From the IMG/VR virus record IMGVR_UViG_3300023174_000169, positions 1 to 63,271 of that record: a stretch of 63,271 bases of DNA. One strand, 5' to 3'. This DNA is from a virus. A program made the translations under genes and the position numbers. The notes beneath the pieces are model-generated. The model was not told the DNA's origin, searched no databases, and was given only the letters and a program-made list of their open reading frames with translations. Below, one piece after another: positions 23,944 through 34,500 of the stretch (positions are counted from its first letter, which is position 1; each line of letters opens with the position of its first letter).

Positions 23944-25770
23944 TTATGATATGTATGTCCAGACGCCTGCTACGATCTGGAACGTTTTTACTACTCGTAG
24001 AACAGCAATTGTTTGTGCAGGAACTGTTGCCGTTGTAAATGCTACGTTAGATACTCCAAATCCTGTACCTCCTGGTACGATAGAACTTGGTGCATCCGGT
24101 GTGATAAATTCTGTGGTACTAGTTGACAGGTATGTGTTTATATTCAAATTACTTGTACCGTTACTCAAAGACGTGCATAATATTCGAGCAATTGTACCAT
24201 TTCTATATTCTGAGGTTGGTGCTAGTTGTGCAATATATGCCGCAATACTTGTATTTGAAATACCGTCGGAAATGTCCATGCTAAAAACTAAACTTCTTGT
24301 TTGAATAGTATTGTCAACATATTCTTTTGTTGCAGCATCTTGGGCCAACGCAGGATCAGCCATTCCTCTAATTTTAGGAGATCCGATCAATACAACGTTG
24401 CCGGTACCTTGTGGCTCAATCTCTAAGTCTTGGTTTGTTTGTAGTGTAGAAATTCTGTTATCTAAGAATTGCATGTACGGTGTAGGTGCATTTCCTGATC
24501 CAGGTGGCAGTTCTGGTCCTACTGTCAATAGTGTTTGAGTACCAAAACTAGTAACACCTGGAATACTAGTAATACCGGCCCCTAGAGCGGTTGCTGATAT
24601 AACGTCAACTCCGTTGATCTTAAATGCTTTACCCGAAACAAGATTTATGTGTTCTGAACTGTTCCATGCAGAACTTGATTGTGTCCAAGTTAAAGTGTGA
24701 TCTGTTGTTCCTTTTAGGGTAATACCGCCGCCACTTGCTAGTGCATCTGACGGAGTAGCTACTTTACCCAATTCAATATTTTTATCTTCAACTGTCAATG
24801 TTGCGGTGTTTACTGTAGTAGTATTACCTTCAATTGTGATATTCCCTCTTACTGTAAGATCGCCTCCAACAATTGTTTCACTTCCCGGATTACTATAATA
24901 CAGTTTTAATTTTTGATTGATGGTATCTACATCAATCACAGTGTCAACCGCTGCACCTCGTTTGACTTTAAACACAAAGTTTTTATTTTCAGCATCGTTT
25001 AGGATTTGTACGTTGCCGTCATCGATACGAATTTGGCCTTGCTGAGCATCACCGATCAATAATCCACGATTACTTGTAATGGTAAGCTGACCGTTGATAA
25101 TATTATCAGTGTCTCGTCTAAGATACGATGCCGCTGGTTGGTTACCTAGTTTTTCTGCGTTGGCCGCAGTTACATTAAATTTAATACCAGACAATGTACC
25201 AGCACTAAATCCAGGGTAGATAATTCCGTCAAATCCTGGGATAGCAATCTTTGGTGTAAATTGATCTTTACTAAAAATTCCAATTAGTACACCGTTATCA
25301 TATAAGAATGTGACCACACGATTTAAGTTTTGTGAGTCTAGGATGTTAGAAACTTTTAGACCGCTCAATCCCTGGCTTGCAGAATATGAAGGTCCTAATA
25401 ACAAAGTATTAGTACCATCATAGAAATACAGTTGACGATCTACATCGTTGAACCATAAATCTCCTTGGCCTAAAGTCAACGGCTGTGTGCTGGAAATAGT
25501 AGCCGAACTAACTGGTTGAAAACTTACACCGTTGTAGACTTTTAATTTTAATTCTGCTGAATCAAACCAAATTTGTCCTTTAACTGGATGAGATGGCGCA
25601 CTTGTATTTGAAAAATTTTCTAGTATTTTTACAAAGTTTTCGTTAAACGCTTCTCCATAGCCGCTGTAATTTTTACCAATCAATGTGATATCTGAAGATA
25701 GGGAGTCTATCTGACCATCTGCTACTGTTGCTAAAATACTTCCGTCGGTTTTATTGATTGTGTAAGACAT
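23944..25770 (-). CDS. tail-fibre-like protein (family B, copy 3)
   Basis: A 608-residue protein with the same N-terminal domain (LIGKNYSGYGEAFNENFVKI, GQIWFDSAELKLKVYNG) and the fibre module TTTVNTATLTVEDKNIELGK ... GGGITLKG near residues 320-350. Its C-terminus differs from copies 1 and 2 (ends TFQIVAGVWTYIS), so tip domains have been exchanged while the base is conserved. Gaps to its neighbours are 18 and 15 bases. Confidence 0.62.
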   Translation of the reverse strand: MSYTINKTDGSILATVADGQIDSLSSDITLIGKNYSGYGEAFNENFVKILENFSNTSAPSHPVKGQIWFDSAELKLKVYNGVSFQPVSSATISSTQPLTLGQGDLWFNDVDRQLYFYDGTNTLLLGPSYSASQGLSGLKVSNILDSQNLNRVVTFLYDNGVLIGIFSKDQFTPKIAIPGFDGIIYPGFSAGTLSGIKFNVTAANAEKLGNQPAASYLRRDTDNIINGQLTITSNRGLLIGDAQQGQIRIDDGNVQILNDAENKNFVFKVKRGAAVDTVIDVDTINQKLKLYYSNPGSETIVGGDLTVRGNITIEGNTTTVNTATLTVEDKNIELGKVATPSDALASGGGITLKGTTDHTLTWTQSSSAWNSSEHINLVSGKAFKINGVDVISATALGAGITSIPGVTSFGTQTLLTVGPELPPGSGNAPTPYMQFLDNRISTLQTNQDLEIEPQGTGNVVLIGSPKIRGMADPALAQDAATKEYVDNTIQTRSLVFSMDISDGISNTSIAAYIAQLAPTSEYRNGTIARILCTSLSNGTSNLNINTYLSTSTTEFITPDAPSSIVPGGTGFGVSNVAFTTATVPAQTIAVLRVVKTFQIVAGVWTYIS

Positions 25771-25785
25771 GTGTTATTTCCAATT

Positions 25786-27861
25786 TTAGAATGCTGGTGG
25801 TCCAGATCTGATAATGTAATTGATTGTCAAATATGGATTTAAAACGCTAAATGGTGTTGCCAATGTTGCTGATGTTTTAACACCGCCTGAAGAGTTCAAG
25901 TATTGTGCTTGTCCAGGTGCAGTTGGTCCAAACCCCGGTCCGGGCGATACGCCAGGTACCACTGCACTGTCAACTTTTACTGCGGCAAACTGAACTGTTG
26001 TACCAGGTGGTCTCATGCTGTGTTCATGATCAGGTAAATTTCTAACTTCGAGAGTGTTATCAGGAGAACCTGCTGAACCGCCAAGTGTTCCTGCTTCAGT
26101 ACCTGGAATTCTACTTGCTGCTCCGCCGCCTGCGTCAACGAATCCGCCATTGCTGTTAGGAACTGTACTTCCGTTATCCATGTTATCTCGACCTAACGGG
26201 AATCTTCCTCTAAGGTCTGGAAGTTTAAATGTGTTTACACCTAGCGTTGGAACACCGTATGTATTACCTAAAATATCATAAAGATCGCTATACTTGCTTC
26301 TTTCAACTTCGGCTCCATCGCAATACAAATATCCATCTGGGACGTTTAGTCCTGCGAACGGCAAAATAGTTCCAATAGGAACTCCTAGGTCGGCAACGAA
26401 TACATCTCTGCTTTGGCGTAGTAATCCAGATCCGCTTCTGAATACTAAAATTTCATCTGAATATTTAGATTTATTTGGAAACGGTTCTGGTTTACTTTCA
26501 ATAATGTTGCTGGTCAGTGTCGTTTCAAACTCTTTTAAATTGCCGCCATATGATCCGTCAAAATCAATATTTTGAGATGTAATGTCGCCTTTAATTCTAA
26601 ATGTAGTTCTTGTTCTTAAATTAGTTGCGGATCTTGCATTACCAGCAACGTCGCCCTGCAATACTCCATTTAAAAAATCAGCCTGTATTGTTTTAGCATA
26701 AACAGTATCCCATCTTTTTAGGGCGGTACCTAAATCGTAATCATTAGTGGTCTTAGGTACAGTGTTGTGTAACGTAGTTGTACCTTCTACTGTTAGGTCT
26801 TGTCCAATTAAAAGATTCTTACCAATTGCGGCGCCACCGGCTGTTCTAATACTGCCATTATTAAAATTGGTGCTCGAGTCAGTATTTGTAACAATTAGAC
26901 TTCCATTTGTTCGAACGTTTCCGTCAACATCTAGTGCTTCTTGCGGACTTTGTGCATTGATACCTACTCGATTATCAATAATTCTAACAATGGTACTTGC
27001 TTCTCCATCTCTATTAGTCTGTAGATCTAAACTACTTCCAGGATTAGCATTATAAATTTTAGATGCAGTCACTGATGTAGATAGTTTAAATGTTCCATCA
27101 ACACCAAGTGTAAGGCCACTGTTATTTCTAACGTTGATACCGTACTCTGTAGTGTTTGTTGTGTCTGTTCTTAAAAATCTTGCAGACGGAATTTCAACTC
27201 CGCCTATATTTAAAGCGTCGGCATTTTGTGCAGTACCGTATAACTTAGGAAGATTTGATCCGTCACCGATTGATAAAGAAGTAATGTTGATACCAGATTT
27301 AATAGAAATGTAACCTGGAATACTAATCTTTGGAACAAAACTATCTTTACTGATAATCGAAACCGGAACATCCTCTACTAAGAATTTAATAACACTTCGT
27401 TGAACGTTATCCGAATCATCAATGGTTTCAATTACAGGTCCTGTACGTAATCCATTTGCAGAACTAAATTGTGGCCCTACTAGAACCCAAGTTTGTCCGC
27501 TCCAAATATACAATTGTTGTTTAACTGTATCTACCCAAATTTCGCCAACTTTATCTTCTGCCACTTCGGGTGCGACTGAACTTTTTTGAATACTACCAGC
27601 TGCTTTCCAACTGTTGTTATCAAAAATCATTAGTGTGCCTGTTGAAGTTTTATACCATAACTGTCCTTCAACAGGGTTGACTGGCTCCGTAGAGCTGGCA
27701 AAATTTTCTAGTAGGTGTAGAAAGTTTTCAGCGATAGTGGTTCCGTAGCCTGTTACATTTCTTCCTGGAAATGTTAAACTTGTATCATCATTATTTCTGC
27801 TGTCGCCTACTAGTATCGGTGACTTTGTGTTTTTATCAGTAAAATTTACGCTATATGGCAT
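25786..27861 (-). CDS. tail-fibre-like protein with phage tail collar domain (family B, copy 4)
   Basis: A 691-residue protein with the family N-terminus (FPGRNVTGYGTTIAENFLHL, GQLWYKTSTGTLMIFDN), a shaft, and near residues 490-545 a tail collar domain: PIGTILPFAGLNVPDGYLYC, DILGNTYG and FKLPDLRGRFPLGRD. After it comes a Gly/Pro-rich segment and a PYLTINYIIRS end typical of collar-domain fibres such as T4 gp12. It is separated from the upstream gene by 2 bases. Confidence 0.72.
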   Translation of the reverse strand: MPYSVNFTDKNTKSPILVGDSRNNDDTSLTFPGRNVTGYGTTIAENFLHLLENFASSTEPVNPVEGQLWYKTSTGTLMIFDNNSWKAAGSIQKSSVAPEVAEDKVGEIWVDTVKQQLYIWSGQTWVLVGPQFSSANGLRTGPVIETIDDSDNVQRSVIKFLVEDVPVSIISKDSFVPKISIPGYISIKSGINITSLSIGDGSNLPKLYGTAQNADALNIGGVEIPSARFLRTDTTNTTEYGINVRNNSGLTLGVDGTFKLSTSVTASKIYNANPGSSLDLQTNRDGEASTIVRIIDNRVGINAQSPQEALDVDGNVRTNGSLIVTNTDSSTNFNNGSIRTAGGAAIGKNLLIGQDLTVEGTTTLHNTVPKTTNDYDLGTALKRWDTVYAKTIQADFLNGVLQGDVAGNARSATNLRTRTTFRIKGDITSQNIDFDGSYGGNLKEFETTLTSNIIESKPEPFPNKSKYSDEILVFRSGSGLLRQSRDVFVADLGVPIGTILPFAGLNVPDGYLYCDGAEVERSKYSDLYDILGNTYGVPTLGVNTFKLPDLRGRFPLGRDNMDNGSTVPNSNGGFVDAGGGAASRIPGTEAGTLGGSAGSPDNTLEVRNLPDHEHSMRPPGTTVQFAAVKVDSAVVPGVSPGPGFGPTAPGQAQYLNSSGGVKTSATLATPFSVLNPYLTINYIIRSGPPAF

Positions 27862-27863
27862 GA

Positions 27864-28511
27864 TTAGACCTCAGTGAATCCAGTTAAACTTTGTACTCGA
27901 ATTGTATAATCAATTTGTAACAATCTGTTTAACGATTTTTGTACTGGGTGAAAAACAACGTGTGTCAGTAGCTTGCCCTCGCCTGATGGGTTATATCCTT
28001 TAAGGCCTAACTCGTCAAACACAAAACTGCTATTCATATCTTGGCTGTTATCAAATGCTTGTTGGCCGTCTGGTTCGCCGTAATCTAATAAACAACTAAC
28101 AATAATATCACTGTATGTTGCACCGCTAACATGACGAATTTCCATCTTGTTTCTTACTGGGTCTGTATTTGCACTGGCATTTTGATCAACAATTTTTTGA
28201 TATGTTTGATTATATAAACTAGAGTTTACGCCAATTGTGTTTGGAGTTAGATATGATATCAGCCCTGTCGGATCAACAATAGTTCCTCCTGTGCCAAATG
28301 CCATTTGATATATAGTACCCTGTCCTTGGTTACTTAAACTCTGTACCATTGCAACACTCATATTTTCATAGTGAATGGCATTTCTTTTATCAACAAAAAT
28401 TTCCTTAGTTTCAGGATCAAAAATTTTGATGTGGCCTTCGAAATGGAAGCCTCCTGTTTCGTGTGGTTTTTGTTCGGGATTTTCCGATTTTAGATTTTGA
28501 TCTTGTGGCAT
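27864..28511 (-). CDS. conserved virion structural protein
   Basis: A 216-residue product with GGFHFEGHIKIFDPETKEIF, NAIHYENMSVAMVQSL and ELGLKGYNPSGEGKLLTHVV; similar proteins sit next to baseplate genes in marine T4-like phages. The frame is open back to a GTG at 28556, but ATG at 28511 (MPQDQN) has a good ribosome-binding site (AAAGAG), and a late promoter-like AATAAATA lies upstream. In T4 the genes after 6 and 7 are 8, 9 and 10, so a wedge or fibre-socket role is possible by position. Confidence 0.6.
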   Translation of the reverse strand: MPQDQNLKSENPEQKPHETGGFHFEGHIKIFDPETKEIFVDKRNAIHYENMSVAMVQSLSNQGQGTIYQMAFGTGGTIVDPTGLISYLTPNTIGVNSSLYNQTYQKIVDQNASANTDPVRNKMEIRHVSGATYSDIIVSCLLDYGEPDGQQAFDNSQDMNSSFVFDELGLKGYNPSGEGKLLTHVVFHPVQKSLNRLLQIDYTIRVQSLTGFTEV

Positions 28512-28536
28512 GTTAGACTCTTTATTCTCCATAACG

Positions 28537-28544
28537 TATTTATT
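28537..28544 (-). promoter_or_regulatory. late promoter core AATAAATA inside the end of the giant gene
   Basis: AATAAATA (7 of 8) on the minus strand overlaps the stop codon of the giant baseplate gene. The predicted start near 28531 would serve the structural gene beginning at 28511 with a leader of about 20 bases, and the fibre genes below it. Confidence 0.5.
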
Positions 28545-31500
28545 CGGGCAATTCACTTGCTTTTTGATCTATGAATTTAGCAATAGCTGTTTCATTATTC
28601 AGTAATGTAATGCCTTTGCTAGCGGTTGTTTCGGCTCTATCGTACCATACACGGCCCACTTTTCTAATTATTAAAACTTGTAGTCCTTCTTTTACAGGCT
28701 TAGTTAAACGAACATAAGGCGTTGTTCCATCAACTGTAAACTCTGCTTCAATAACTGTATCTGCGGTAGGGCTTGATGCACCTAATGTTTCGTCATACAC
28801 TCTTAGGTGATCTTTCAATAATCTGCGACCGCCAACAAATATTTCAAGTTGATCACAAGGACCGTATTCATTAGGTATAGTAACTCTAGCAAAGCTGTCA
28901 TTTCTTGAAGATAGCACAGGAACGTAAGGTAGTGGTCCTATCAGTAAGGTGCTGCCGTCACTCACAAACGATTCTTTTTCCTGTGTATCAATATACGGTA
29001 TAGTATCTTCTTTTCCTGAGCTGACTACTTTTGTTCCGGCACGGGCTAATTCGCTAATTGCAGTACCCAAACAACCTCTTCTCAATTGTTTCAATACATT
29101 ACCTTCTTTAACCATATATTCAATCTTTTCATTGTCAATGGTTACAGTACCTGGAATGTTTCTATTTCTAATAGGCTCAGCAAGATTAGACGCATCTGAT
29201 ACTTCAATTTCAGTATCATAGTATCTTAAATCTTTTGTCAATACTGCTTTTGTAATTGCAAATCGAGTGTAATGAGTAATGTTTAACATGTCCTTATGAA
29301 TCTCAAATGCTCTAGGATCTTTGTAAATTTGATTTCCAAATTGTACAATTTCAACTCTGTCATTTAAGGTTGAAGGAACATTTAGGTATACAATATTTCT
29401 AGGCACAATAACAGTGTAATCTCTTCCGGATACTAATCGAGTACCGTTCTGATATACCCAGACATACGATAAATCTAAAGGCTGTCTGGCTAGTTGGTAA
29501 TTTACTTTTCCGCCAGTGTACACATCTGATACAATGTCAAATGTTGGATACTCTCCAAACCAAGTAATATCTAAAGTATCATTTACAACAAGTGCCACAG
29601 TTGCATCAATAATAATATTGTTATTTGCCACTGAGTATTCTGCATCATTTAAAATTTCAACTTTGATAACATCTTGTAATTCTAAGAAGGCAGTATTGAC
29701 GATAACTTTATTTGTTGTTCCATCAAATACATACGCAGTAACAAACGGTTGAGCAATCCCGTTGATATACACTTTTACATCAACTGATGTAACGTTGGCT
29801 TTTGGATCTTGACCAACAATTATTTCGTTATTGGAACCATCATAGATTCTGTAATATGTGTCTGGGCCTTTTAATTTTTTGTTATTCAACAATACTATCA
29901 TAGATGATGTTGCTGAATTTCTATCTAGATCAATAAATCTATCTAACTCATACGATCTAGTACTTCCGTCGTGTTTAATAGTTTGTTTGTTTACTCGTAT
30001 CAACGATAGCCCAGAACTATCTGTATTAGCCGATGTTCCTAATGCAATAATTTTAATGACCTGATTTGCATCAGGAGTCATTGCAAAATCAATAATAGCA
30101 TAATCAGGAGCAATGGCTGCGCCTGTTTCTTCGCTAACTACAGTGCTGTTTCTAAATCCGGTATCAACTTCAATACCGTCAACTGACACAAATACTGACT
30201 GTGTTGCAGAATACAACGACTTAGTCAAGAATAGATGTGTTTGCCCATCAGCTACAAATTCTTGATAATCAAGTAGATTTATACCACCGCGGCCAACTGC
30301 AATAATTTCAATTAAAGAACCTGTTGCAGGTATAGTATTAAAAACAACTTTGTTAGTAACATAATTTATAAAATAGTTTGTTGTTTTTTCATACAATACT
30401 TTATCAACATAAACTAATATAGAATTATCATCAGGTACCGTAATTCCAATGTCATATGAGTTAGTTACTCCGTCCGATGTTAGCACATAGTTTTGCAACG
30501 GCGCGGCGCCAGAAACTGTTGTTTGGAAAACTTTGATACTTAAAGTATCAAGTACCTGTCCAGGCACATTTTCTTCTGGTGCAGGAACTTGATTTGGATC
30601 AATAAATTTTCCGCCATCAACTAATAATTCTTCGGCTGTTTTTCCTGTGGCTGTTATATAGGCACCGCTCATCTGCGCTAGGGTTCCGCCTGTGATATTA
30701 GTATCTAATAAATTAGGATCATTGATAACAACAGAACCATCGCTATCAAATGCTCTAAAAATCAAAGTATCACCCGGATACGTGTTAAAGTACTCGTCAA
30801 TTGCATAGGTTACTGTGCTACCGTCACCTATAATAGTAGGCATTAGTGCATTTGGATTTATAACCATTGCAGAATCTCCTGCAATATTAAAATGCGGGTC
30901 ATCTATTCTCATGGCCTTTGTGTTGCCGGCACGTTGTAAATATACCGAAATACGCTCGTTAGGAGCCGGTGGTGTTGGCAAAGTCACTGTGGTAGTGCTG
31001 CCGTCAACTTGTATATAAACATCGTTGTTTGATTCAACACTATCCCAACTGTCTGTAAACCAAGGTAAAGCATCCCATCCACCTGTTACTTCAAATGTAT
31101 TCCCCTGAACCTGAACTCCACCAAAGTCAACACCTGTCATAAGTTGGCCTAAATCTTCACCGGCCATGCCTTCTGAAGGAGCATAATACTTGTGTATTCT
31201 GTTTACTGCGTCTAATAACTCATCGTTCTTTTCATAGGTTATTTCAATCACATCTGCAGATCTACCGATAGTAGGATCGGCTCCGAGTGGTGCTTGGGCA
31301 AATATTATTTTTCCTCGTAGTTGCTGATATGCATCAGTATCTAAACGATACAACGAAATATCATATTCGCTGTTCAGCACCAATTGATTATTTTTTGTTA
31401 TTGAAATTTTGTTCTTATCAATTGTAGGAGCAAAATGTAATTCAAATACTGAAGTTCTTCCAGAAGCCACTAATGTTTGTGTATGCTTGAAATTTTTGTA

Positions 31501-34500
31501 TAGTCCTGTCTTGGTAAGTCTATCAAACTTCATGCCAACGTTAAACATTCTGGCCTTAGTCTCACCTAAAATTGCAACAGCTTTGGCAATTTGGGTTGAG
31601 GATCCGTTGCCTCCAATAACATATACCCTAGGACTTAGAGTATACCCTTTTCCTGAATTTGTTACTTTAATTCCAGACACTTTACCGTTAGAAATATATG
31701 CTTTAGCAGTTGCGCCTGTACCATTTCCTTCAATTCTAATTTGAGGAACACTGGTATATTCTGCTCCTGCATCTGCAATTTTAATATCAACTACTGCATA
31801 TCCAAGTTCCTCAGCCCAGAATTTCCAAGGATACTGATCTAGTAAATTATATGCACCGTCAATTGGAACGATCCTTCCTTCTCTAGCAGAGTAGATTGGA
31901 GGTAAGTCAAAATCAATTGCTGTAGATTCTGTGTTATCAAGATTTGTGTATCTGCTTGTGTATTCTCTAATTGTGGTTTTATAAGGTTTTATTTCTTCTA
32001 GATATTTTTGGTACGCTGGAAGATTATCATTTTTAAATGTTACACGTTGTTCTAGTGGGCCTACATTATGCACTGCATTTACAAAACTAGTTTTGAACGC
32101 CCAGTAGAGATTCTCTTGCTCAGAAAATGCATAGCGTATGCTAGTGAAGAATAAATTATTCCACCCTGCTCCATTACCATATATATTGATATTTTGTTTT
32201 ACAGCTTTTAAAATGTTTCGTAATTCTGTTGACGGCTCTAAGTCATATAGTGCGGCATCATAATATGCAACATTGTCAAATCCTATAGGAGTTGTTATTT
32301 TATTAAACAGAGAATCCTTTGCGTAGATTGTTCCGTTTTCTCTACCAATCATTAAATAGTTTTTTAAAATTTCTCCTTGACCATCAGCTGTTCTTAAAAG
32401 TACTGCCCAGCCTCCTGTACCAAACTCTTTAACTTTAATTAAATCGCCTTCTTTAGTAGATAGTGTTGGCTCTAAATACAATGCAGGTATTTCAAAGATA
32501 ATTCTTGAACTTGCACTATATCCTTCTGCCCACCAATCAATATATTCCCAATATTTGGTAGTGTCGTATCCTTGAGATTTGCTTCGATAAAATAATTGTC
32601 TATCTTGATCCCATGAATAGATGCCCCAGAAATTATTGAGATTCTTATCTTGTCGTACCAATACAGAATATGCTCTAATTTTTACAATTGCAGAACTATA
32701 TTTTTTACCTCTTGATAAAATTTTAATAGAATCTACTCTACCCTGTAGATCAATTGTTATGCTTGCAGTTGCACCTTTACCTGTGCCTTCAATTTGAATA
32801 TACGGCGCTTTCTTATATCCAAATCCAGCATCAATAATATCAATCGTGTCAATTTCGCCGTTTACAATGTTTGCATGGAACACAGCTTGGCGTACTCTAA
32901 TTGTTCCAATTTGTTCAAGGTCAACTAGTGTGTCAACTGCAATATCATATTCGTTTAGTTTTTCAGAAGGAAGAGGATCTGCTAATTTTAAATATTCAAA
33001 GTCAATAAGATCCGCTGCTGGTATAGAGGTTAAAAATCCGTTTATGTTGTCTATAATAATTTTTAAAATTTTTGCCTTATCTTTAAACATTGACTGTCTT
33101 GGTCTAAAACTTAAACCATATTTTTCTTTATCAGATAATTTTGGATCAGGAATTGTGTTACCTGCTTGGTCAAATCCAATCAAACTGTCAATCCATTTTT
33201 GTTCTAGAGTTTCGTTTGGAACACTATCTGCAACGTTTTCAGACATCAACAAATATTCTCTATGTACAGGATTAGTTACAGCAGAATCTCTGTAAAATTC
33301 AATATTGACTGATGCATTTTCAGATGTTATTGCAGAATTAAAATTGTATGCTAACAATTTATTACTATCTAATACTGCAATTATCGGTAGACCGCTGCCT
33401 GCTGGATTTGAAATCAAAGATTGGATTCCTGCCGCTGATAGCGATCTATTTGGCATATCAGTAGGAATAATAGTTGATGCTTTTACCCAATAGTAATATA
33501 GAGTTTTTGTAAGTTGCTGTGTTGCAGAATTATATAACTGCTTTACAGAATATACATCGTTGTTTGGATGTAATGGTTGTCCGGAGATTCCGTTAGCAAG
33601 CCCTGTGGCTGTATCTGCCAACGCACTCCATTCGGAAGGTTGTAATATTGTTTCTACCCATTCGTAAACATCGATACTAGCTCCCTGGGCTAACTTATTC
33701 CAGTTACCAGTACGATAGGAAATATCTCCTTGCTCGTAATCAACCCACTTTGCTGTTCCTAGATTCCACCAAATTTTTCCAACTTGTTTTTCAAACCATG
33801 CAGTTGTTGAGTCAACAACTTGCTCGTCGGAACCAATTGTGTAAGTTGCAGGATCGTATGGTGTCTTATAATTGATCTCAGCATCTGCAATTCCAAGAAT
33901 CTTTAATCTAGCGTGATCAATAAAATCTACATCGGCAATTTTAATATTTTTAACTGTGTCAACTAAAATAATATTTTTAATTTTTTCAATGTCAGTAACT
34001 GCATCTTGTTGTGCAATTATACCAAGAGAATTTACGTCATTAGCTTTCTTGAATAATCGAACTGTTCCTACTGGAACTCCTAACTCTTTGTAAGCCGGTG
34101 AGCCAACTGCAATCACTGATGTTGAAACATCAATACTGTAGCCAAAAGATTCGTCTGTTTGTAGGTCTGCTTGCAATTTTTCTGCAAGGAAATATTTTCC
34201 ATCAAGTCTTTCATAAGAATATACCTGACCAGTGTAACCTTTATCTTCTGAGAACGTTGTAGAGTTTCTATCAAATGTTGTGTTATCCATGAAATAGGTA
34301 GAAGCTTTATACGGAGCATTCTTAGCCCCTACTACTACTCTATCTGCACCTGGACTAATACTAACACTGAAACCAAACAGTATGTTAGAGTATTCTTCAT
34401 AGCTTTCAATTTTTTGTTTTAGACGCCACTCGGGAGCAGCCAATGATGCTGCACTAAAGAAGTATACCGAACCTTGGTTCTGTAAATTGATATCTGCTAA

